Below, piece by piece: positions 23,279 through 29,653 of a stretch of DNA of 29,653 nt (the stretch's first letter is position 1; the number at the start of each line of letters is the position of its first letter). The translations under genes and the position numbers were made by a program. The notes beneath the pieces were generated by a model. The model had not been told where the DNA came from and made no database searches. It saw only the letters and a list, made by a program, of their open reading frames with translations. Location: NCBI GenBank assembly GCA_045541455.1, contig JAZQJA010000021.1, positions 1 to 29,653 on the forward strand. Reading direction: 5' to 3'. Source of the DNA: RGIG9041 sp045541455 (GTDB lineage: Bacteria > Bacillota > Clostridia > Oscillospirales > QAKW01).

Positions 23279-24277
23279 ATGCGTAAATACAGAATATTTG
23301 CTTTGATTTTTTTGATAATAATGCTTGTTGTGCCTTACTTTGCAACATTTTTTAAAAATAAACCAGATGTTGAAGCGATACCTGAAATACCTGTAGGCAT
23401 GGAAGATATATTCAATATGGAAATATCACTTTACCGCACAAAAAGCGGAAAAGTTGAAACGCTTAATTGCTTTGATTATATATGCGGTGTTGTTGCTGGT
23501 GAAATGCCGGCGAGTTATGAAACAGAGGCACTTAAAGCACAAACTGTTGCAGCTTTCACATATATGGTAAACAAAATGGAATATGTAAAACAAAATCCCG
23601 ACAGTGATATTGGTCATAACGGTGCGTATGTATGCGATGATTACACGCATTGCAAAGCGTATCTTGAAAAGTCTTCGACTGCTAAAAAATGGGGGAATGA
23701 TTGGTATGCAAAATATTACCCTTCAATCGAGTTATCGGTAACAGCTGTACTTGGAAAAATAATAACTTGCAATAATTTACCAATCAATGCTGTCTTTCAT
23801 GCTGTTTCAAATGGTAAAACATGTTCTGCTAAAGAGGTATGGGGTACCGATATTAGTTATTTACAAAGCGTTGAAAGTGTTAGTGATACATCTTCTCCTG
23901 ATTTTAAATCGGTTAAAAATTTAACTCATACTGAGTTTTGTGATGTTTTTTATGATAATCTTGGTGTGGTATTAACGGCTGATTATAAGAGTTGGTTAGG
24001 ACAAATCAAAAAAACCGATTCCGGAATGGTAGAGGAAATAATAATATGTGAAACTGCTTATGCTGGTACATATATCCGAAAATTATTTTCTCTAAAAAGT
24101 TCAACTTTTGATATTAAAATCACTGATAGCGAGGTTGAATTTACAGTATACGGATACGGACACGGTGTTGGCATGTCGCAATATGGTGCAAATGAAATGG
24201 CAAAATTGGGATGTACTTACGATCAAATATTAAAGCATTATTATATTGGTGTAGAAATAGCTGATTATAAAATTTAA
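23279..24277 (+). CDS. spoIID: Stage II sporulation protein D (SpoIID/LytB domain)
   Basis: 332 residues. SpoIID is the membrane-anchored lytic transglycosylase of the DMP complex that thins septal peptidoglycan during engulfment of the forespore. There is one N-terminal membrane helix (about 6-25), then the SpoIID domain with YICGVVAGEMPASYETEALK, where Glu75 in GEMP is the likely catalytic acid, QTVAAFTYMV, and the C-terminal signature YGHGVGMSQYGANEMA. ATG 23279 has AAAGGTGA (23266-23273) 5 nt upstream; the in-frame GTG 23270 lies within that site and is rejected. The next gene, spoIIQ, supports the assignment; LytB-like proteins in non-spore-formers are the alternative. I could not see a convincing sigma-E promoter. 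Confidence 0.92.
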   Translation: MRKYRIFALIFLIIMLVVPYFATFFKNKPDVEAIPEIPVGMEDIFNMEISLYRTKSGKVETLNCFDYICGVVAGEMPASYETEALKAQTVAAFTYMVNKMEYVKQNPDSDIGHNGAYVCDDYTHCKAYLEKSSTAKKWGNDWYAKYYPSIELSVTAVLGKIITCNNLPINAVFHAVSNGKTCSAKEVWGTDISYLQSVESVSDTSSPDFKSVKNLTHTEFCDVFYDNLGVVLTADYKSWLGQIKKTDSGMVEEIIICETAYAGTYIRKLFSLKSSTFDIKITDSEVEFTVYGYGHGVGMSQYGANEMAKLGCTYDQILKHYYIGVEIADYKI

Positions 24278-24283
24278 AAAATT

Positions 24284-24312
24284 GTATAAATACCTCTCTT
24301 GTGTCAAAAATA
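24284..24312 (+). promoter_or_regulatory. Candidate sigma-F (forespore) promoter for spoIIQ
   Basis: GTATA (24284-24288), a 14-bp spacer and GTCAAAAATA (24303-24312) match the B. subtilis sigma-F pattern GYATA-N15-GGNRANAHTR at nine of ten positions in the -10 box, with one-base-short spacing. Transcription would start near 24318, just before the GGAGGT site at 24322-24327. B. subtilis spoIIQ is known to depend on sigma-F. The match here was made by eye. Confidence 0.5.
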
Positions 24313-24333
24313 TTGATAAACGGAGGTATTGTA

Positions 24334-25047
24334 ATGGATAACAAAAACATTTTTGAAAGAAATAAATTTTCCGGTAAAAAAATAACTTATTACATTTTGC
24401 TTGGTTTGTGTATTATATCAATCGCAGCTATTAGTTTTTTTTCGTATAAATCTATGCAAAATTCTCTTGCTAACGAAAAAATTGATAATTCTGTAACAGA
24501 TAAAACAGATACTGTTAACCAAAATGTTGAAAATGTCGAAAAACAACCAAATATACAACCAGAACCTGAGCCTGAACCCGAACAGGAACCCGAACCCCAA
24601 CCCAAGCCTAATCAAACTCCAGAAGTTGTCAGCAAGCCATATATTATGCCTGTCCAAGGCAAAATCATGACAGAGTTTTCATTAGAAACTCCTATATATT
24701 CAAAAACACTTAAGGATTGGCGTATACATGACGGAATTGATATATCGGCCTCTCTTGGTGATAATGTAGTGGCAGTAAACGATGGTGTGATTGAAAAAAT
24801 CCACTCTGATGATTTGTTTGGTATAGTAGTGATAGTAAAACACACAGATGGCAGAAAATCGACTTATAGCAATCTTGCAGATAATGTTGAACTCGAAGAA
24901 GGACAGATTATTAATCAAGGAGATATAATAGGAAAAGTGGGAGAGAGTGCAATAAGCGAACTTTCAGAAGGACCTCATCTTCATTTTGAACTTAGTGATA
25001 ACGGAAAAAAAATTAATCCGTTATCTGTAATTAAAACCGACTCTTAG
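24334..25047 (+). CDS. spoIIQ: Stage II sporulation protein Q-like, M23 (LytM) domain
   Basis: 237 residues. SpoIIQ spans the forespore membrane and pairs with mother-cell SpoIIIAH in the engulfment channel. One membrane helix lies at about 17-37, then a Pro/Glu-rich linker (about 75-97) and a C-terminal LytM/M23 domain. The zinc ligands are kept: His132 and Asp136 in IHDGID and His215/His217 in PHLHFE. The middle histidine of the usual YxHL motif is Asn180 here (TYSNL), so peptidase activity is doubtful. ATG 24334 follows GGAGGT by 6 nt; the in-frame GTG at 24301 overlaps the candidate promoter and is rejected. The position right after spoIID is the reason to prefer SpoIIQ over a general M23 protein. 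Confidence 0.88.
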   Translation: MDNKNIFERNKFSGKKITYYILLGLCIISIAAISFFSYKSMQNSLANEKIDNSVTDKTDTVNQNVENVEKQPNIQPEPEPEPEQEPEPQPKPNQTPEVVSKPYIMPVQGKIMTEFSLETPIYSKTLKDWRIHDGIDISASLGDNVVAVNDGVIEKIHSDDLFGIVVIVKHTDGRKSTYSNLADNVELEEGQIINQGDIIGKVGESAISELSEGPHLHFELSDNGKKINPLSVIKTDS

Positions 25048-25059
25048 AGTCGGTTTTTT
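25033..25059 (+). terminator. Intrinsic terminator overlapping the spoIIQ stop
   Basis: An 11-bp stem (25033-25043 with 25047-25057) with a 3-nt loop is followed by a T-run to 25059. The spoIIQ TAG stop (25045-25047) lies in the loop region. Confidence 0.85.
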
Positions 25060-25063
25060 GTTG

Positions 25064-25092
25064 TTGACTAAATAATTACAAAATAGTATAAT
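25064..25092 (+). promoter_or_regulatory. Sigma-A promoter for the HAD phosphatase gene
   Basis: TTGACT (25064-25069), 17-bp spacer, TATAAT (25087-25092). It starts 5 bp after the spoIIQ terminator, so the phosphatase gene is a separate unit. Confidence 0.8.
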
Positions 25093-25123
25093 AATTATTA
25101 ATAATAAAATGTGAGGAAAAATA

Positions 25124-25756
25124 ATGAAAAAATACTGCTTGTTTGATTTAGACGGAACACTTGTTGATTCAATGCACACATGGGCTGGCACTATGCTTGA
25201 AATACTTGCAGAAGAAAATGTGAGTTATCCTGATGATACTGTAAGAATAATTACACCGTTAGGTTATAATGGTACTGCAGAGTATTTTTTGAAACTAGGC
25301 GTTAAATCAACTAAAGAAAATCTTATTGAACGTATGTACCAAAAGGCCGAAAATGCTTATGCTACAAAAGTATTGGCAAAGCATTGCGTTGCGAAATATT
25401 TGGATAAACTCGTTAGTGAAGGTGTAAGCTGTAATGTTCTTACTGCAAGTCCCCACCGAGTAACCGATGTTTGTTTAAAACGCAATGGTTTATATGATAA
25501 GTTTGATAATGTTTGGTCTATAGATGATTTTAATATGACAAAGGACAACCCCGAAATTTATCACAAAGCTGCAAAACGTCTTGGTTGTACTGTTGATGAT
25601 ATTTGTTTTTTTGATGATAATATTATAGCACTTGATGCAGGTAAAAAATCAGGTATGACCGTTGTCGGTGTTCACGATAGTTTTTCAGATGATGTTACAG
25701 ATAAAATTAAAGAATTTGTAGATAAATACATAGTAACTTTTGAAGAATTGTTATAA
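25124..25756 (+). CDS. HAD-superfamily phosphatase (phosphoglycolate phosphatase-like)
   Basis: 210 residues, subclass I HAD hydrolase with a helical cap. The four motifs are present: nucleophile Asp8 and acid/base Asp10 in LFDLDGTLVDS, Thr108 in NVLTASPHR, Lys140 in MTKDNPEIY and Asp164-Asp165 in CFFDDN. These enzymes remove phosphate from small metabolites; the Gph/beta-phosphoglucomutase-like subgroup is closest. The TASP sequence at motif II suggests a phosphatase rather than a mutase. GAGG lies about 8 nt before the ATG. The gene forms a single-gene unit between its own promoter and a bidirectional terminator. Confidence 0.9.
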   Translation: MKKYCLFDLDGTLVDSMHTWAGTMLEILAEENVSYPDDTVRIITPLGYNGTAEYFLKLGVKSTKENLIERMYQKAENAYATKVLAKHCVAKYLDKLVSEGVSCNVLTASPHRVTDVCLKRNGLYDKFDNVWSIDDFNMTKDNPEIYHKAAKRLGCTVDDICFFDDNIIALDAGKKSGMTVVGVHDSFSDDVTDKIKEFVDKYIVTFEELL

Positions 25757-25757
25757 T

Positions 25758-25791
25758 AAAAAACAGTAATGCTTTCGCATTACTGTTTTTT
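25758..25791. terminator. Bidirectional terminator between the HAD gene and citrate synthase
   Basis: A 15-bp inverted repeat (25758-25772 with 25777-25791) has a TTTC loop and A6/T7 ends. It serves the plus-strand HAD gene and the minus-strand citrate synthase gene, which stops at 25791. Confidence 0.88.
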
Positions 25792-27152
25792 TATCGTAGT
25801 TTAAGCGGCTTGTACGGTATCTCTTGTTTTACATTTATGTATGCAGGTCTTATAATTTTACCTGCATTTTGTATTTCTTCAATACGGTGTGCGCTCCAAC
25901 CTGCAATTCGTGATATTGCAAAAATCGGTGTATATAATTCGTATGGCAAATCAAGCATTTTATAAATAAGTCCGGAATAAAAGTCTACATTTGCACTTAC
26001 GCCTTTATACATTTTGCGTTTGGTTGCTATTAATTCGGGTGCAAGTTGGGCGACTGTTTCATATAGTTGATATTCTTCAACACAGCCTTTTTCAATAGAT
26101 AATTCTTTGGCGCATTCCATAAGTACCTCAGATCTCGGATCCGATAATGAATATACAGCGTGACCCATACCATAAATTAGACCTGCATTGTCAAACTCTT
26201 TTTTATCAAGCAATCGTATGAGATACTCTTTAATAGCGTTTTTATCCGATACATCAATTTTGCTTTTCATATCGTCAAACATACGTACAACTTTAATATT
26301 TGCACCACCGTGACGCGGACCTTTAAGTGAGCCTAGAGCTGCAGCAACCGATGAGTATGTATCTGTACCTGAAGAAGTTACAACATGAGTTGTAAAAGTT
26401 GAGTTATTACCACCGCCGTGTTCTGCATGTAAAACAAGAGAAAGGTCTAAAATCTTTGCTTCAAGACTAGTGAATTTACCATCTTTGCGCAAAAGGTGTA
26501 AAATATTTTCAGCTGTTGAATATTCAGGTTTAGGTTGCTGAATAAAAAGGCTTTTTTCAAGATGGTAATGTCTGTATGATTGATATCCATATACAGCCAA
26601 TAGGGGAAATACAGAAATTAGCGATAAACTTTGTCTTAAAATATTAGCAACAGAAATATCATCAGGGTTGTCATCATAAGCATAAAGTGCAAGCACACTG
26701 CGCGACAGTATGTTCATCATATCTTTTCCGGGCGCTTTAAGTATCATATCGCGTACAAATGAAGTGGGAAGAGTTCTTCTATCAGACAGTTCTTTTGTAA
26801 ACCTTTGTAACTCGTCTTTATTCGGTAATTTTGAAAACAGTAAAAGATATACTGTTTCTTCAAAACCAAAACGGTTATCATGTAAAAAGCCGTGAACAAG
26901 ATCTTTTATGTTAATGCCTCTGTAACACAGTTTTCCCTCACATGGTATAATGTCGCCGTTGTCATTAATTTCTTTTGCCTTAATCATAGAAATTTCGGTA
27001 AGTCCTGTTACAACACCGTTTCCGTTTATATCTCTTAGTCCCCTGAAAACATTATGAGGTAAATACATGTCGGGTGTTATTTTATTATTTTCAGTTGAAA
27101 TTGTTGCAAGTTTATTAATGTATGTTGTAATTTTTGAGTAGTCTTTTTTCAT
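25791..27152 (-). CDS. gltA: Citrate synthase
   Basis: 453 residues. It condenses acetyl-CoA and oxaloacetate to citrate; in this kind of anaerobe it feeds glutamate synthesis. The active-site residues are recognisable: His245 in HAEHGGGNNSTF, His331 in GMGHAVYS and Asp390 in ANVDFYSG, with GPRHGGAN at 278-285. The glycine-rich HGGGNN in place of the usual HEQN type marks the subgroup found in clostridia, and Ala replaces the usual Arg after His331. GGAGGT lies 5 nt before the ATG. No aconitase or isocitrate dehydrogenase gene is adjacent. A 2-methylcitrate synthase activity cannot be excluded from sequence. Confidence 0.93.
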   Translation of the reverse strand: MKKDYSKITTYINKLATISTENNKITPDMYLPHNVFRGLRDINGNGVVTGLTEISMIKAKEINDNGDIIPCEGKLCYRGINIKDLVHGFLHDNRFGFEETVYLLLFSKLPNKDELQRFTKELSDRRTLPTSFVRDMILKAPGKDMMNILSRSVLALYAYDDNPDDISVANILRQSLSLISVFPLLAVYGYQSYRHYHLEKSLFIQQPKPEYSTAENILHLLRKDGKFTSLEAKILDLSLVLHAEHGGGNNSTFTTHVVTSSGTDTYSSVAAALGSLKGPRHGGANIKVVRMFDDMKSKIDVSDKNAIKEYLIRLLDKKEFDNAGLIYGMGHAVYSLSDPRSEVLMECAKELSIEKGCVEEYQLYETVAQLAPELIATKRKMYKGVSANVDFYSGLIYKMLDLPYELYTPIFAISRIAGWSAHRIEEIQNAGKIIRPAYINVKQEIPYKPLKLR

Positions 27153-27173
27153 TTAATACCTCCGTTCTTAAAT

Positions 27174-27202
27174 ATTATATATTATTTAACTTCTATATAC
27201 AA
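27174..27202 (-). promoter_or_regulatory. Possible promoter for citrate synthase
   Basis: On the minus strand: TTGTAT (27197-27202), 17-bp spacer, TATAAT (27174-27179), 22 bp before the ATG. The -10 box is perfect and the -35 box is weak, in a very AT-rich stretch. Confidence 0.5.
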
Positions 27203-27245
27203 ACAATTATATATAATGTTAATAAAAAGTTTATAACAAAATTAA

Positions 27246-27297
27246 AAACCGGCACCAAATGGCTTATATCAGTAGGACAGCCTTCCGGTGCCGGTTT
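27246..27297 (-). terminator. Long-loop hairpin terminator after the branching enzyme gene
   Basis: An 11-bp perfect stem (27246-27256 with 27287-27297) encloses a 30-nt loop that can form an inner GGCT/AGCC helix. On the minus strand it is followed by TTTTTAAT. It starts 11 bp after the glgB stop at 27308. The loop is longer than in the other terminators of this window. Confidence 0.75.
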
Positions 27298-27307
27298 AAA
27301 TTAAAAT

Positions 27308-29299
27308 TTAACCTTTGAATTTGAAAACAGCCGCGGTTCTTGATGGAAGATAACATTTAAATCCTATTCTGCCGTCATCACCGCGTTTTGCAGTATAACA
27401 GTATTCCTTATCAATTCTCCCGTAACCGCCATATTTATCATCATCGGTCGATAATACAACTGTATATTCGCCTTCAAGCTCTACCGGTATAAAATATCCT
27501 TCAAATGACCGGTTGGGGCTGAAGTTGAATGCAAAAGCCACTTTCTTTTTTGTATAAATAATGACTTTGTCATCGTTGTGAATCCACTGATTTTTAGCAT
27601 TTTTTGAGAGCAATCGCTCACGTTTTAAAAGCGAAATCATATCGTGGTCAAAGGCCTCAAGCTGACCGTATCGTAAATCGGTATTGTCTGCAAGACTCCA
27701 CTGTCTGCGGCAATAATGATAACTCCAACCATTACCCTCTCTTGGAAAGTCAATCCATTCAGGATGCCCAAATTCGTTGCCCATAAAATTAAGATAACCC
27801 TCTCCGGCAACAGTTGACGTTATAAGCCGTATCATTTTGTGAAGGGCAATTCCGCGATCTATAATCATATTGTTTGAATTTTTGCTCATACCTGTATACA
27901 TATCAGCATCACACAAACGGAACATAATTGTTTTATCGCCTACAAGAGCTTGATCGTGCGACTCGCAATAACCGATATTTTTTTCTTTAGGTCTGCGACT
28001 GCAAAGTTCGTACCAAAGCTTAAACATATCCCAGTCTTCATCCCGGTGTTCTTTTATTAATTTTATCCATAAATCAGGCAGTCCCATAGAAAGTCTGTAA
28101 TTAAACCCTATGCCGCCGTCTTTGATTTTGATACACATACCAGGCATACCCGACATATCTTCTGCGATAGTAATAGCTTTTGGGTTATAGGTGTGAATAA
28201 GTTCGTTTGCGAGTTGTAGATATGTAACAGCTTCGATATCAGTGTTAAGTGAGAAATACATATCATAATTACAAAATGCACTGCCAAGCCCGTGATCATG
28301 GTAAAGCATTGAAGTAACACCGTCAAATCTAAAGCCGTCAAAATGAAAAATTTCCATCCAGTATTTGAGGTTAGAAAGTAGGAAATGTAAAACTTCGTTT
28401 TTACCATAATTAAATAGTTTGGTGTCCCATGCGATATGATTGCCCTTGCCGCCTTCATGGAAAAACTGATATTCAGTACCGTCAAAACAGTTAAGACCTT
28501 CATTTGTGTTTTTTACAGCGTGTGAATGAACAACATCAAGTAAAACGGTAATACCGTTTTTATGTGCTGTATTAATAAGGTTTTTAAGTTCTGTTGCTTT
28601 GCCGTATCTTGAAGATGCAGCGAAAAAGTTTGAAACTTGATAACCAAACGAACCATAATACGGATGTTCCATTACAGCCATTATTTGTATGGTGTTGTAT
28701 CCAAGTTTTTTTATACGTGGTAACAATTTTTCTGTAAATTCGTTATAACTTGAAACTTTATAATCTTCTTGAGCCATACCGATATGACATTCGTAAATAA
28801 GCGGAGTTGAAGCGGGCTTAAACCCGTCATCAGTCCATTCAAAGTTATCATAAAGAGTATCATCAACTTCTGCACACCATAAGTGGTTTTCAAAGTCTTG
28901 AACAACTCTTGTTGCGTATGTAGGAATTCTGCGCAATATTTCACCGTTGTGCACAACAATAGCTTGTACCTTTTGTCCGATCTTAAGAGCATTTTTTCCT
29001 TTCAATTCAACCTCAAAAATGCCATTCTCAAGTCTTTTCATAGGGCATGCTGCGATGTCCCAATTGTTAAAATCACCTGTAAAAAACATTTCGTCTGCAG
29101 CAGGTGCCCATTCGCGATATACCCAGCCACTTTTGGTTTTGTGTATACCAAAATATTTATAGCCGTTTGCAAAACTGCAAATATCTCCATCTTTTCCTAA
29201 CAGCTCGTCCCTTTTATTTAGGTAGCTTTTCATTCTTAACTCAAAATCCGCTTTGTAAGGTTCAAGATAAGGGTCGATTTTTAAAATGTTGTATTTCAT
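27308..29299 (-). CDS. glgB: 1,4-alpha-glucan branching enzyme, eukaryotic-type (GH13_8)
   Basis: 663 residues. It cuts alpha-1,4-glucan chains and rejoins them in alpha-1,6 linkage, giving branched glycogen. The N-terminal CBM48 domain has GWVYREWAPAADEMFFTGDFNNW. The GH13 barrel carries nucleophile Asp326 in DGFRFDGVTSM, acid/base Glu380 in IAEDMSGMP and the third carboxylate Asp449 in CESHDQALVGDK. The long motif LNFMGNEFGHPEWIDFPREG and SYHYCRRQWSL are characteristic of the eukaryotic-like GH13_8 branch rather than the usual bacterial GlgB (GH13_9). GGGAGGT lies 6 nt before the ATG. No glgA, glgC or glgP gene is beside it. Confidence 0.94.
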   Translation of the reverse strand: MKYNILKIDPYLEPYKADFELRMKSYLNKRDELLGKDGDICSFANGYKYFGIHKTKSGWVYREWAPAADEMFFTGDFNNWDIAACPMKRLENGIFEVELKGKNALKIGQKVQAIVVHNGEILRRIPTYATRVVQDFENHLWCAEVDDTLYDNFEWTDDGFKPASTPLIYECHIGMAQEDYKVSSYNEFTEKLLPRIKKLGYNTIQIMAVMEHPYYGSFGYQVSNFFAASSRYGKATELKNLINTAHKNGITVLLDVVHSHAVKNTNEGLNCFDGTEYQFFHEGGKGNHIAWDTKLFNYGKNEVLHFLLSNLKYWMEIFHFDGFRFDGVTSMLYHDHGLGSAFCNYDMYFSLNTDIEAVTYLQLANELIHTYNPKAITIAEDMSGMPGMCIKIKDGGIGFNYRLSMGLPDLWIKLIKEHRDEDWDMFKLWYELCSRRPKEKNIGYCESHDQALVGDKTIMFRLCDADMYTGMSKNSNNMIIDRGIALHKMIRLITSTVAGEGYLNFMGNEFGHPEWIDFPREGNGWSYHYCRRQWSLADNTDLRYGQLEAFDHDMISLLKRERLLSKNAKNQWIHNDDKVIIYTKKKVAFAFNFSPNRSFEGYFIPVELEGEYTVVLSTDDDKYGGYGRIDKEYCYTAKRGDDGRIGFKCYLPSRTAAVFKFKG

Positions 29300-29328
29300 A
29301 ATAAACCTCCCAATGCATTATTATTTTA

Positions 29329-29357
29329 ATTATACCATATTTTTAATTTCCTTACAA
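29329..29357 (-). promoter_or_regulatory. Promoter for the branching enzyme gene
   Basis: On the minus strand: TTGTAA (29352-29357), 17-bp spacer, TATAAT (29329-29334), 30 bp before the ATG at 29299. Confidence 0.65.
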
Positions 29358-29379
29358 CATAAACCGTTCGACAAAAAAA

Positions 29380-29653
29380 TCAATCTAACAATTGAGAAAC
29401 TTTTTGAGCCCTTTCAAAAGCTAATTTTATATAGTCTTTTATGTTCATTTTGTCATAAATATCATTTTCGTGACGGTTTGGTTTACTTTTTCTACATAAT
29501 TCAAAAGTTAAAATACCTTCATATTTGTAATTTTTAAGTCTGCTTGCTACACTTTGCCAATCTGTTTTACCGTCAAAAGGCAACAGATGTAAATCATCAA
29601 TCCAGGTTATATTGTTTAAATCGGTAATTCCTAAGTTATCGTTTAAGTGTGTG
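29380..29653 (-). CDS. Sugar phosphate isomerase/epimerase-like protein, C-terminal part (5' end outside window)
   Basis: The frame is open from the right edge to the TGA at 29380 (minus strand), giving about 90 C-terminal residues. The visible part has THLNDNLG, WIDDLHLLPFDGKTDW and YEGILTFELCR, which match the end of xylose-isomerase-like TIM-barrel proteins: the His-x-x-Asp-Asn metal/substrate strand, the DLHLxPxDG loop and the last-strand Glu. These act as epimerases or isomerases of sugars or inositols; the substrate is unknown. The tail IKLAFERAQKVSQLLD is a C-terminal helix. No terminator was recognised between its stop and the glgB promoter, so transcription may continue towards glgB. 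Confidence 0.85.
   Translation of the reverse strand, partial: THLNDNLGITDLNNITWIDDLHLLPFDGKTDWQSVASRLKNYKYEGILTFELCRKSKPNRHENDIYDKMNIKDYIKLAFERAQKVSQLLD

Noticed and set aside
24537..24620. Proline/glutamate repeat in spoIIQ as a DNA repeat, and the Gly/Ser-rich frame opposite it
   Set aside because: It is a low-complexity linker in a surface protein; the opposite-strand frame is a mirror of that composition.
1..29653. CRISPR arrays, tRNA or rRNA genes, mobile elements, toxin-antitoxin pairs, defence genes
   Set aside because: No repeated spaced units, cloverleaf sequences, transposase or integrase motifs, or defence-family proteins were seen on either strand.

Overview
The window is a contiguous stretch of low-GC Firmicutes (Clostridia) chromosome. 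The gene families and order suggest an anaerobic, spore-forming gut-type clostridium of the Ruminococcaceae/Oscillospiraceae kind; this is an inference, and no species can be named. Grounds: near-consensus sigma-A promoters (TTGACA-17-TATAAT), strong GGAGG ribosome binding sites, U-tailed terminators, a lysine riboswitch, DnaD/DnaI-type helicase-loading proteins, and a spoIID-spoIIQ pair that implies endospore formation. I found no tRNA, rRNA, CRISPR array, insertion sequence, phage gene or plasmid gene. The region is mostly core chromosome.

Layout. 1-2448 (+): 3' end of tig, then clpP and clpX (protein folding and ATP-dependent proteolysis). 2455-6475 (+): a promoter-to-terminator operon of a PLP aminotransferase, an acyl-CoA-synthetase-like ligase that starts with TTG directly after the previous stop, and a membrane-anchored alpha/beta hydrolase. 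6510-10464 (+): pth and mfd, overlapping by 8 bp. 10610-10774 (+): a 54-residue two-helix membrane protein with its own RBS and terminator. 10854-16190 (-): a five-gene operon read leftwards: methionine-gamma-lyase-like PLP enzyme, FG-GAP-like lipoprotein, OmpR-type regulator, sensor kinase, PAP2 phosphatase. 16206-17385 (-): M20 amidohydrolase, divergent from 17403-19891 (+): lysine riboswitch, lysA, dapA. 19884-20780 (-): HlyIII/PAQR membrane protein and a small zinc-ribbon protein. 20788-23229 (+): DnaD-like protein, DnaI-like ATPase, small lipoprotein. 23279-25059 (+): spoIID and spoIIQ. 25064-25791 (+): HAD phosphatase. 25791-27202 (-): citrate synthase. 27246-29357 (-): glycogen branching enzyme of eukaryotic (GH13_8) type. 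29380 to the right edge (-): C-terminal part of a sugar-phosphate isomerase/epimerase-like protein.

How they work together. tig/clpP/clpX form a proteostasis block. lysA and dapA make diaminopimelate and lysine for peptidoglycan and protein under lysine feedback through the riboswitch; the divergent M20 hydrolase might belong to the same pathway. spoIID and spoIIQ act at the engulfing membranes during sporulation, with a candidate forespore sigma-F promoter before spoIIQ. The five-gene minus-strand operon looks like an envelope-sensing unit of unknown signal.

Nothing here is a clear new defence or mobile system. The least explained items are the 54-aa membrane protein, the aminotransferase/ligase/hydrolase operon, the lipoprotein/two-component/PAP2 operon, and the lipoprotein tied to the helicase loader genes.
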